Below are positions 12,501 to 24,500 of a stretch of 64,000 bases of DNA, piece by piece; within the stretch, counting starts at the first letter, position 1; each line of letters opens with the position of its first letter. The stretch lies in assembly GCA_038049695.1 (NCBI GenBank), contig CP142461.1:28155001-28219000 (forward strand), written 5' to 3'. The translations under genes were made by a program, and so were the position numbers. The stretch comes from Cinnamomum chago (Eukaryota > Streptophyta > Magnoliopsida > Laurales > Lauraceae). Under the pieces are notes generated by a model that did no database searches, was not told the DNA's origin, and saw only the letters and a list, made by a program, of their open reading frames with translations.

Positions 12501-15500
12501 CCCATCCTGAAACAAGTCCCCACATTTGCTTTCCTTCAAGATAGACTTGAAATTGATGGGACCAGGAAGTATAATTCTTTCCATTAAATTTAATCAATGC
12601 AATTTCATGCTTTTCCATTTCAGTAATCAGTAGATCTATGAAACTGTTCAAGTAAATCCAACTGTTCTGAAAAGAAAGGCTAACCAGATGAGAGAGGACT
12701 TCCAAGTTTTCAATAGATCAGTCAGAGAAGACAGCACCTTCAAATAATACCAATTTTCCATAAAAAAGGGCCCAGGTGACCAGGATTTTGTAGAGAGAAT
12801 GTGGTGCAGCAGTCAACAAGTGTGATCTATGATCAATCAAAGATCATAGAGTGATGAAGACTAAAAATTCGCACCAAACAAACCAGATTGCTCACCAAAA
12901 AGATCGAAATCCAAAAACTTGGACGGCTGTGATGAAAAGATACAGTAGAAACTGAAATTTCTCTAGAAAGGGTAGAAAGCTTACCTCTGAGATGCTAAAA
13001 ATCCTCGAAAAATGTCCACAAATACCAAAAGGATTGGACGACCAGATTGGTTGCAATATCCAGATACAGTAGTGTGGATTTGGGGTGGGCCGCGTATGAT
13101 CACACCTTGATCAGACCAAAGGATGAAGATTCCTTGAGTAGAGAAGACACTTGATGACTTCCAATGCTTGGAAGATGGAGAAGATCACTCAGAAACTCTA
13201 TATAGAGTTGTGTTTGCTCAGGGCTCTGATACCATGTCAAATCCAGCAAAGGGAAGAAGATAGAAAATACTTTGTGAATTCGATGATCCCTTTGAGGGTC
13301 ACAATGCTCCTTTATATAGAAATATAGTTGCTATACATGTTACAGTGATTGTAGCAATCAACTAGATTACAGCCATTCTAATCTAATTATATCTCCTAAT
13401 AAGGCAAAGATATAAGTTACATAGTTGTACACACGTGAGATAATTTGTCTCACAAGTTTGGGCTTTATTTGTCATGGGCTGTGTCCCACTGACCCATTTA
13501 GCACTAACCCATTTGACATTTATATCTTACAAATGAATGAGGGGAATATCAATTATGCGTCCAATCAGTGGGCGGGTACAATCAATGATCAAAATAACGG
13601 TTGCGGTGGGCATAGCGGCCTGTGTCCAAAACGCTACATAGCAGGCGATACGTAGTAGTTGAGGCAATATGTAGCGGTGTAGGTGTTGAGGCAATATGTA
13701 GCTACGTAGCAGTATAAATTTTTTAAGTGTTAAAAAAAAATCTAATCTTGTGTAGCAATCAATCTTTATGTTTTTTTAGTGATTTGGAACCATATAAGGG
13801 TAGAGACAACTTTAGGAAAGGCTATTGAGATAAGAAATAGGAAAAACAATGTTTTAAATTAAATTTGTTTGGCTCTACTAGGTTTTAAATTGTAGCGCTG
13901 CTATTTTCAAAATAGCGTAGCGGACTCCAACGCTACGGCCGATCAAGTGGCCGCTGTGCTACACAGCGGACGCTGTTTTGAACCATGAATGATGTGATCT
14001 TATCTAGCTTATCTAATTTTGTATGGTTATCTCATGGCCTAGTATGGTAATCCACAAGACTATTTAACAAGAGTTATATGCCATAGCAATCAACTGTGAC
14101 ATGAATATGGTTATCATAATTTGCAGGAGCTTCAAATGTGTACGGAGATGTTCTGATCTTTTTCTTTTTTTTTTTTTACTCAATACATCTTACTATTTTT
14201 CTCAGTACATCTTACTATATTCTTATTCTTTTTCTCAATACTTAGCACCCTTTGATTTTGTTTTCTTGACAGACTGCAAAGACCAAGGTTATATATAGCT
14301 GCCTTAATCCAGTTTGGAATGAAGAGTTTACTTTTTTCGTTATGGAACCTCCAGGAGTCCTAAATTTGGTAAGCTCCTTATGGTTGATGACTTCATCTAT
14401 GTGATTCGTTTAATGCCAAGGCTAAATTACCTTCCTTTCAAACTGTACTGTTTTCTATTTATTATCTTTTGAGAATTTCTTTGGTTGAATGATAATTTGA
14501 TGATAAAATGGCCAAAATAGTCTTTGATTGCAGATCTTTTTAACACCCACAATGTAGTCCAACAAGGGAGAAACCAACACTAAATGTCAAAATTCAGCAA
14601 GCGTACTAAAGATTGACGGTCCCACTGTCACGACCCAAGATCGGGACCGGGCCGAGCCGAGGTCCTAATCCGGCGCCGTGGAGCAGCGGGCCATGAAATT
14701 CCGCCCACTCACGTTGTTTCCCACAGGTTCCCGTGGTGAGGATTCCACACGAATCACCTCACGATCACACATAAGAATTGATTGCGGAAGCGTGTAGCAA
14801 ACACAAGAGTAAATCACACTTGAGAGAGAGTATATAAAGACTCATGTCAGAGAGAGAAACATAACTAGCACACCCATCCATAGATTGAGTTTAAAGTTTA
14901 CAACACACCAAAAGATAAAGTTAAGTTTTACAATTCCCAAAAGATGAGCCAACAAGGGCTAATAACCAGGTTCCCAAAAGAATAGCTGGACAATCCCCAA
15001 AATGTTACGCATCTCAAGACCCAACCCGATGTCTAGATGACATCGTTGGGCTGCCACTCTCTACCAATAGGCAGCTCAGCCGCTGCCTCCTCATACTTCT
15101 CCTCGGGGGCAATGTAACTTGGATCTGAGCACCAAAAATGAAGAGTCGGACACGACGGTCTGGCAGGCAATGAATAAAGTACAATCATGTTATAATATCA
15201 AATAGTCTTACAAGAAATTAAACAATCTGCAAGAGAGAGAAGTCGAATAAAATAAAGTAAATCTAGACAATATAATTTATACGATCAGATGATAAATCAA
15301 ATGAACCAATCAAAATCGATACCTTGGCAACCATAAAAACCTATATTCTCTGTCACCGAAGTGACGAGAGCACTCCCGATAATAATTCTCCGTCACACGA
15401 AGTGAAGGGAGCACATGATCATATACTTATAGTAACCCTGTATAGCTGGGCATCACATGAGAGTCCCACCACGGAACGGGCTAAACACGCACACACGAAT

Positions 15501-18500
15501 TTCCAAGCTGCAGTTAGCATGAAGTATTTAAGGACCCAAGGCGGTTGATCAAACCGACAAGGCCATCCAAGCTGAGTGGTGCCGACTAAAAAATACACGA
15601 ACTTTCAAAATGGAAACTTGATACTTTTATATTCAGGAACTACTCACACTATATCATGGACAAGGATGAAAATATCGGTAGCGGCGGGCGTAGCGGCCCG
15701 CCGCCAAACCGATACGAAGCGGGCGATACGTAGCGTATCGGAGATACGTATCGGCGTAGCGGTGCGATTTTAAAAAATCGCCAAAAAAATCTGAAAAAAT
15801 TTCAGAAAATCCAGAAAATTGTAAAATGAAAGAAAATATGGTTCTTTTGCAAAAGTAAGTAAGAAAAGGGGGCGTATCGGTGCCCTCAATATATGATGTC
15901 CTGTATCGCTGTATAAATAGAAAATAATAGTAATGATTAGTTTTTTCACATGTATTCATGTTTCTTTGTCATGTTAACTTAAAAAGTAATGAAAAGCTCA
16001 TTAAAAAAAATTAGAACATGAAATAAAGGCATAAGAATTAAGAAGACTTAAGAGTTAAGAGTTAGGTCATTACTCATTAGTGAACAACTGAACATTGAAC
16101 AATCAAATATAAATACTTCAACATTCAAGGTTCACGTATGATGCCCAGATACGGCATAGACACGGTAGGGACATGCCATGGACATGGCAATGACACGGAT
16201 TTTACCCGTAAAAAGTGAAGTATCGGATACGATACAACACGATATTTTGCTCATTTTGAAGTATCCATGCATCATAGACCATCATTGCTTAGAATATCAC
16301 ATTTCTGAGTTGTATTTTGAAATGTATATATATTTTTTAAAATTTTATGTTAAAGAAAAATTTGATCAGAGCCCTATTTCCTATCAGAATAAAATTAATT
16401 TGGGCCACTGTGTCCTATTAGAGCGTAATTTGATTAGAGTCCTATTTCCTATTAAAATGAAATTTGGTTGAGCCCTATTTCCTATTAGAGAAAATTTTGC
16501 TAGAGCCTATCTTCGATTAGTGTGAAATTGGCCATGACCCTATTTCCGGTTAGAGGGAAATTTGATTGGTCTCTGTGTCTAATTAGAGTAGAATTTTGCT
16601 AAGGCCCTAATTTTTATTTATTTGGCTAAGCCATGATTTTTTTTTATTTTAATATTTAGGACCCATTGTGGAGCCCACCAATGGTAATAACATTGGATGC
16701 ATCAGCTTTAGTTTTTTATGAGGGCCAATTGAGTTTTATTTATAACTTAGATAAGGTGAGCCACTGTGGGCCCATTTAATCTTTAGTTACACCTTTCAGA
16801 AGTTGAGCCCAGTGTGGGCCCATTTTTATTTACCCTACTAGCTAAATAAAGAAGGGACCGAAAGAGGCTTTGTTGCCCACTTGCCCTACTTCCTTCTCCC
16901 GAAACAGAAGGATCCAGAAAACAGGTAGAAAGAAAAGAAGAAGAGGGGAAGGAAAAGAGAAGAAAGAAAAGAAGAAGAAGAAGAAGAAGAAGAAAAGGAG
17001 GAGGAGGAGAAAAGCGGTGCTGCGCTGCCGCTGCTGCTGCTGCCATGCTGCCGTTGCTCCTGCCATGCTGCTGCTGCTGCTCCTGTGCTGCCGCTGCTGC
17101 TGCCATGCTGCCGTTGCTCCTGCCGTGCTGCTGCTGCTGCTCCTGTGCTGCCGCTGCTGCTCCCATGCTGCCGCTGCTTTGCTTCCAGTTCCAGGTATGT
17201 TTCTCCATCTACTGTCTTTTCTTTTCTTTTTTTCATTTCATCATCTTCAGGTCAAACAGAGTTTTCCTTTTTTTTTTTCTTTAACATTTCAGTTTTGCAT
17301 GCTACTAAGGAAAAAGAAACAGGTTGGTATTTTCCCTTTTTTTCATTGCCTTTTTTTCTACAACAATGTCCGATCTCTCTGGGACTCTCTGTTTTTATTT
17401 TTTATTTTTTGGGCAGACGAGTCGTAGCGGCCGCCACGCCTGTATCGGCCGATACGCTTGAGAATCGGCCGATACGGGCCGCCACGGGTGCGATATCCCG
17501 TGGCGGCCGATAATTTCTTCGTGGCGTATCGGTACCGGCCGATACGCTTCGTATCGGCCGATATTTTCATCCTTGAATTCATGGACACACACTTACTCAC
17601 AAAAATTCACAAAATAGTAGTCCCGACACGATGAATACGAAAACACACTCCATGCAATGATTCCCGAACGGGGTTTTTTATTAAAACCTTGGAAACATTA
17701 TTTTCAAGACAATACGATCGCAAAACGAGGTTTTGGTTTAGTAAACACGATTCCATGTCACACATCCACACCAACACAATGAGACCATAACCGTCGAGTT
17801 AGTATACACTTTGAGATCCAATGTCGGTCATTCGTTTAGTTGGTACCCATATTTCAGCAACATTTAAGACATCAAAGTGTACACAGCGACTAGATAAGGT
17901 CCAAAGATGATGGGGATTGGAATCCCTACCTTCCTCTTCAATTTCTCAAAAAGATGGGGGAAGGTGGTTAGCTAGCGGTTTGCCGCCAACTGACAGCGGT
18001 TTGCCTGATAGGATGTAACATTCTGTATATCTAACTGTAAGTTTCGGCGACCTGACGGTCACTTGGCGGTTAGCCGCAACCAGGGGTCGGCTAGCCGCCA
18101 AGGCTCGCCCAGGAATTTGAGCATTCTGGAATTGTAACCGAACATGGGTTGGCTAGCCGACCGGTGCCCGCCAACTGACCACCCAGCTGCGGGAAATTCA
18201 TATCAGGTTCAGATTCAGGCCCTTTCTTCTCCAAAACAGTTCTCCTTTCAACCCATCTTTTTCCTGCAATAAAATGAGCCTACAAGCTCCCCCATTTCAC
18301 CATTTAATCATTCATCCTCATCAAACCAACACTAGCCAACCAAACCTCATCCATTCCAAGTTCCAATTCCTACAATCCAAGCATAAAAATCCGAATTTGA
18401 ATGGAACAGTTCCAAAACAGAACTCAATGAAATGAATCAGAACATGTAAACATTTAAAACAATGGTTTAGTGATCTAAACTTCAAGGTAAAACAAGATTT

Positions 18501-21500
18501 AAATATAGTGAAGATCAAAACAAGAAAGCAAGCTAAAGATTCACAAATCATTGCATGCACGTTCATATTTCATTCAATCACTTGTCTTAGCCCAAGGTGC
18601 ACTAAAGGAAAGTCTCTCAACACCTCTCTACAGCTGAACTGCAAAAAGCCCCAAGAAAAGAGCTCAAAACCAAAGAATTTTTAAAGGACAAAGGGTTCTT
18701 CCTTAGGAAGCCTTGCATGCATGATGTTGAGACTCTAATGGATTCAACAAAACCAAGGTTGGAAGAAGGAAGCCATCAGTTACCTCTAGAAGCTCTAACC
18801 AAAGAGAAGAGTCTCAAGAAGAAGGTGATCCCATCTGAAATCTCTAGAAAACAGTATCAATGGAAAGCTTGGGAGATGGGGAAGAAAGTAGTGCACTCAA
18901 ATCTCCATTTTAGTCAAAGGAAGCTCAACATGCAAAGGAGAGAAGGAGAGAAAAACGCCGGTTTCTTCCTGGTTCTTGGCTGAGTTCAAAACATGCAAAT
19001 GAAGAAGTGAGGGGGAAGACACATGGGTGAGTTTTGAGTTGGGTGGGGTGTGGGCCCCACCAGGCCAATCCACTTCAAGTGCTTAAAAACCCCATGTGAG
19101 ATCGACGAAGAAGAGTAAAGTGATCGTCAAAAAATCTAGTTTTCAAAAAGTATATTTTTCATATGATTTACAAACATTGAAATTGGGATTTCTGGGACTT
19201 TTTAGGTGAAAAATCTGTTTTTCTCTTTTTGCTCAATCACGCGATTTCTGGGTTTCAAAAACGAACAAAGAGAACATAAAAGTTGTAGGGGCTAGGGCTA
19301 ATATGACAAATCAAAAGAAGTAAAAATCGAAAATTTTCCAAAATCGAGAATGAATTCTCCCCACGCGCACACGGGTCACACAGGCTACCCCCAGCCCATG
19401 TCAAACTAAGCTTAATGTCTCTCAAAATTCCCCAAAGCTGTGAAAATATAGTCGAGCTCACAATCTAAGCTGAACACCATCTAATCCCACTTAAGAGCTA
19501 AACTCGGCTTAAATGACGCTAAGAACAGCAAACCTAGGTCGGGGTCTGACACCCACAATATGCATCAACTTATCCTATGTGGTTTGTCTTCGTTGTACTT
19601 TCTTTTCATATTAATATATTTTTCCATTACTAATAAAAAATGTGAGAACTGTATTGCATGTGATTATTTCCATCGTGTCTACTCTAGCCAATTTCTTGTG
19701 CAAGTTTGTCGCGACCCCGGAACGGATCCCGGGCCCGCGACGTGTCGATTGCGTTGTTTTCCCATAGGTTCCCGCGGTGAGGATTCCCTAGACACGCGGA
19801 ATCTAACTCACATGAACAAGTTTGCGGAAGCGTGTAGCAAATTCACATCAAGATAAGCACTAATAAATTTTTAAGTGCTATAACAAATAATAACAAGGCA
19901 TAGTATCAAAAGAAGGAGTTAATATGGCATTCCCATCAAGATTCAAGTTATGAGACTAACTCAGAAGTAAGTTAAGTTTTAGTTACAACCCATAAGAGGC
20001 CAACAAAGGCCAATACAATTCTCAAAATATAATAGAAAGAACCCCATGACAAAATGTAACGAAACTCAAGAACCCGCCCGACGTCTAGATGACATCGTCG
20101 GGCTGCCACTCTCTCACTGGGGTTGGCTCAAAAGCCTCCTCCGGACGCTTCTCCTCAAAGGCAACGTCACCTGCACCTGGGCACCAACAACAAGGGTCAA
20201 ACACAACGGTTTGGCAGGTAATCAATTTAGGCATGAGCATGAAACAATAATGTTTTAAGAAAACATATAACAAATCCCTGATTTGAAATACTGCAATGAC
20301 TGGGATACATTTTTCGAGAATACATAACAAAGCTGAGATACTAAAACAAACTAGCATGACTACATATAATATCATGAATAGTTACAATCCACAAAGAGCC
20401 CATCCTTTCTCTATCATATATAATGAAAAGAGCAAGCACGCACGACAAGCACGATATACATAATATAATCACGACACGATTCCCACATATACGAGGATTC
20501 CGGCCGCGGAACCGGACACGCACAATGTGTAATAAATACACGACCAGTCTGCAGACAGTCCACATGTTTAAGGACCCCCAGACAGTGGATCAAACTGAAA
20601 GGGCAGTCCAAGCTCAGTGGTGTTCACTTAAATTCATGAATGCACAAAACACGCGAAACACGGTCTAAACATGTCGAGATTAAAAGGGGGAAAATCACTT
20701 ATCAAAACACAACAAACACGACTAGCAAAAGGCATAATTAATATGCATAACACGCTTAGGAAGTGATCCCCTTTTTCTTGAAACAAATCTTCAAAACGAG
20801 CTTGTACTTAAACTTTCAAAACGAGTACACTGACATTCATCGTGTCAAAACCAAAATACGAACACAAGGCCTATCAAGCACGTGTAAGGACCTTAGGATG
20901 GTCTTTGTGTAATTGAAGCCCAAATGTTGGAATTAAAAATAGAATTGGTGCCTCGGAAGTTTAAAGACATCTCGGGCTTCGAGTACACAATATCAGGCTA
21001 AAAACTCTGATCATAAACTGGTTTTCATTGATTCAAATATCCACTTCACTTTTCAATCTTTGATCACTAAGATAAGTATACCATTGGATTCCTTGCTTCA
21101 AGAGCTTTCCAACGGTATATAGAACTCCCAAATCCGATATGGGAATCAAAAGTTATAGGCGTTTCAAAGTGGCGAGCTGCAGTCAGAATGATTGTGCGCT
21201 CGAGCGGACAGCCAATCTGCTGCCCGACTGCAGTCAGAATGACTGCGCGCTCGAGCAGCCAACAGCACGCTCGAGCGGGCAGCCAATCTATTGCCCGAGC
21301 TGCAGTCAGAATGACAGCGCGCTCGAGCGGCCTGATACGCGCTCGAGCGGCCAGTCATTTTCTGCTGCCCGGGAATGGCCATTCTGGCCCTTTTCTCCTT
21401 CATCTCCAAACATGTTTTCTTCCAACAAAAAGGCCTTTTTGCCCCCCCCCCCAATAACAACCATTAAATCCCTTCAAACAATCCTATAAAATCTTCATCA

Positions 21501-24500
21501 AAACTCAAATGAACATTGAATCCAAACATTCAATCTAAGGAAAACATGATCATGAAGCTTATAAACAAGTTTATGTACAAAATTTCTAGAAAAATAAAGT
21601 AATCTAAAGTACACATGCAACATTGAGCCTATAGAGATTACTTGCCTTTGCCCAAATGCTAAACAATCCTCTTCAAGCACTCTTACTCAAAAGCTAAGCC
21701 AACACTACAAGAATCCCATGGAAAACCATTCAAAACTCCACAAAAATGAAAATATGGAACCCATTTTCACAAAAGGGTTTGTAAACATGAAAAACAAGAT
21801 TTTTAAGGAACTAAAAGACTCCATGAAAAATATGGGTTGAAGCTCTTACCTAGAAATGCGCAAACAAAAAGAAATGAAGACAATGGAGAACTTGCTCACT
21901 TCTAACTTTCAAGAAAAGGACATCAATAGAGAGCTTGAGATGAGAGGAAGAAGGTGATGATCTTAGAATTCCATTTGGAGACTTCTAGCTTGATCATGCA
22001 AGGTGAGGAAGATGGGAGAAAGAGGGTTTTCTCTCCTTTGGCTGCTCTAGGGTTAGGGATTGAGAATGAAAAGAATAAAGGAGGAAGAGGGTTGACTTAA
22101 AACCCTAGCAAATGGGGCCCAATGAACTTGAACCTTGCATAGACAAAAACATGATCTTGTGGGCCTCGAATGAATTCGACGAAGAAGGATAAAACGATCC
22201 TCGAAATATCTAGTTTCCAAAAAGTATATTTTTGACATGGTTTTGAGATCTCGAAAATTGTGTCCAGATTTGTGCAAAAAGACCACTTTACCCTTTTTGG
22301 GCCAGAACTTGGGTTTTTGGGCTTCAAACATGAATGGGCTGAAAACGAAAATTGTAACACATAGTAAAACCATTCAACTGAAATCAAAATCACAATTACA
22401 CGGAAACCGATACGATCCTTCCAAGCTTACACGGGCACTCAGGCCTTCCTGAGTGTGTCTGACTAATACTAAACGTTCTCAAAATTCCCAAAGCTATGTC
22501 CAAGACTAAAACTAATTATTTCTAACCCAACGACAAATAAACCCACTTAGGACTAAACACACACTAATCGACTTGGTCTAGGTCGGGGTCTAACAAAGTC
22601 ATTCCTAATTTAGGGCTAGTTCTCACACAAGCTTTGAGTCATGTCTGTCTTCCAAATTAAGTTCCCATATTAGGGCGAGGTTTGATAATGAATCTTAGAA
22701 AATATTAGACGGCGACTGATTTATTACTTTATTGAAGCTCATTGATGATTGACCTGCCCTCACGTAGAAAACAAGATGCAACATTGATGGATGCTTTGTG
22801 ATTTTGTTACAAGTCATAATAGGATCTTTATGTAATTAGTAGGAACCACGAGGGGTTCTTCTTTGTTCTTCATCATCAGCATCATCATCAAGTCCTTGTT
22901 TCAACTATGCTGGGGTGGGCTACATGAATTATGCTTCTCCATTTCAATCTATCCTAAGCCAAATCCTCAAATAAGTTGCACGTTTTCAGATCTATTAGCC
23001 AAAAATCATTCTTTATAAAGAAAGAGGGTCGCCCCACTTTGGGGTCTCTATGCGGAATTGACAGCCATATATGATGTCCTTTGAAGTAGTTTGAAGTCAG
23101 CAGCCATATGTGATGTTGTGTGAAGTCAACAGCCATATGTGATGTGGGAAATCGGCACCCATAGTGCGTCCCTATGCGGAATTGACAGCCATATATGATG
23201 TTCTTTGAAGTAGTTTGAAGTCGGCAACCATATATGATAATGTGTGAAGTCGACAGCCATATGTGAGGTGTGAAATTGGCACCCATAGTGCGTGTGCATT
23301 TGTGTGTACGTGTGAATGTGTGTGTGTGTTCTGAAGTACCTAAGAGGATCACCATGTCAAAGGATCCTACATAAAGCACATGGGCTCATTAGAGCATGTG
23401 TGCGCATGCTTGTTTTGAAGTACCTTAAGGATCACCATGTCAAAGGATCCCACACCGACACTAATTGGGCTGTATCCAAGATGGATAGAAAGTCTACTAT
23501 AGGATATTGTACATCGGTCGATTAGAACCTTGTTTCTTGGAAAGTAAAAGGGCAAGCAGTTTTGGCAAAATCAAGTGTTGAAGCTGAATATCGGGCTTTG
23601 GTCCATAGATGCTATGAATTGATGTGGCTGAGAATATTGTTAGATGAAATGGGATTTAAGAAAGGTAGACCTATTGTTTTGTACTCTGATAACACGCAAC
23701 AATTAAATTAGCCAGAACCCGATATCATGAAAGAACGAAGCTTGTGGAAGTTGATTGTCACTTGATTAGAGAAAAAGTCTAAAAAAAGGACTTGTTGCTA
23801 GTATATACAAGTACAAAAGACCAAGTTATAGATTTACTTACAAAAGCAGTTGACAAGAGATGGTTAAATAATGTGATGTCTGAGCTGGGCATAGTAAATA
23901 TATACGCACCAGCTTGAGGGGGAGTGTCAGAATAGGATCTTTATATAATTAGTAGGAACCATGAGGGGCTCTTTGTAACTAGCCAGGAAGAAATTGCAAT
24001 TATTTCAAGGCTTAGACAATTACTAATGTTTCGTCCGGACATACTGATGAAGATCTCCTTGAACTATAGGTAACGTGGTGGAGGAGGTAATTGCTTTAGG
24101 TAAAGCCTTGAAGGCTTCTTTCCATCATGTGAAGAGGAGTGCTAATGAGGTTGCAGATGTGTAGAAGAAACATTAGCACTCTTAGGTATGTAGGAAGGAG
24201 TCAATCGCCAGAGTCTGATAATTAATCAGGATGCATCACTTCTTCTTGTTGCCTAGGCTTCTCGGTTTCTTTGTCTTTTTTGGTTGTTTTGGTAGCTTGC
24301 CAGTATATTTATTCTCTTATACTGTTTAAGCTACTTTAATAAAATCAGTATTCATCAAAAACGGGAAAAAATATTGATGAAGGTACAAAAAAATAGGGAT
24401 TTTTACGAAAAAAATTAAGTTTAAACCATAATTAAACAGTTTTATGAAAAAACCCATAAAATGATGAGATAATTGTTTGTACATGTTTTTGGACGAAATT

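Larger units (their letters stand above)
8180..13518 (-). mobile_element. Ty1/Copia LTR retrotransposon, structurally complete, coding region broken
   Basis: Two LTRs (8180..8466 and 13235..13518) begin TGTCAAATCC and end TTTGACA. The 5-bp target duplication tttat is present at 8175..8179 and 13519..13523. The PBS TGGTATCAGAGC (initiator-tRNA-Met type) abuts the right LTR and a G-rich polypurine tract abuts the left one, so transcription runs on minus. The domain order is gag, CCHC knuckle, aspartic protease, integrase, reverse transcriptase, RNase H, as in Copia. The LTRs differ by about 10 substitutions plus a 3-bp indel over 284 bp, so the insertion is moderately old. Stops and frameshifts interrupt the polyprotein at several places. 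It sits in CAR intron 1, antisense to the gene. Confidence 0.93.
15661..17575. mobile_element. hAT-like element with 18-bp perfect TIRs and GTATCGG motif arrays
   Basis: The ends CAAGGATGAAAATATCGG (15661..15678) and its exact complement (17558..17575) form the TIR. This resembles the Ac/hAT terminus CAGGGATGAAA. Candidate 8-bp TSDs are atcatgga on the left and ttcatgga two bases beyond the right end, a 7/8 match. Both subterminal regions are packed with TATCGG / CCGATA motifs and GCGG blocks. No transposase was found. It split solo LTR 1, so it is younger than that LTR. Confidence 0.7.
14626..19551. mobile_element. Solo LTR 1 (TGTCACGACCC family), with nested insertion
   Basis: It begins TGTCACGACCC and ends GGGTCTGACA. 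A perfect 5-bp target duplication cccac flanks it (14621..14625 and 19552..19556). No internal retrotransposon domains are present, so it is a solo LTR left by recombination. Removing the nested element at 15661..17575 leaves about 3.0 kb, close to solo LTR 2. It shares with solo LTR 2 the GCGGAAGCGTGTAGCAAA segment, the TCTAGATGACATCGT hairpin region and a 3' block with the CGACGAAGAAG motif. Such multi-kilobase LTRs occur in Gypsy lineages; which lineage is not determinable without internal sequence. Confidence 0.88.

Noticed and set aside
16783..17513. Ala/Gln/Cys/Leu-rich ORFs in five frames
   Set aside because: Caused by GCTGCTG and AAG repeats in the hAT-like element.
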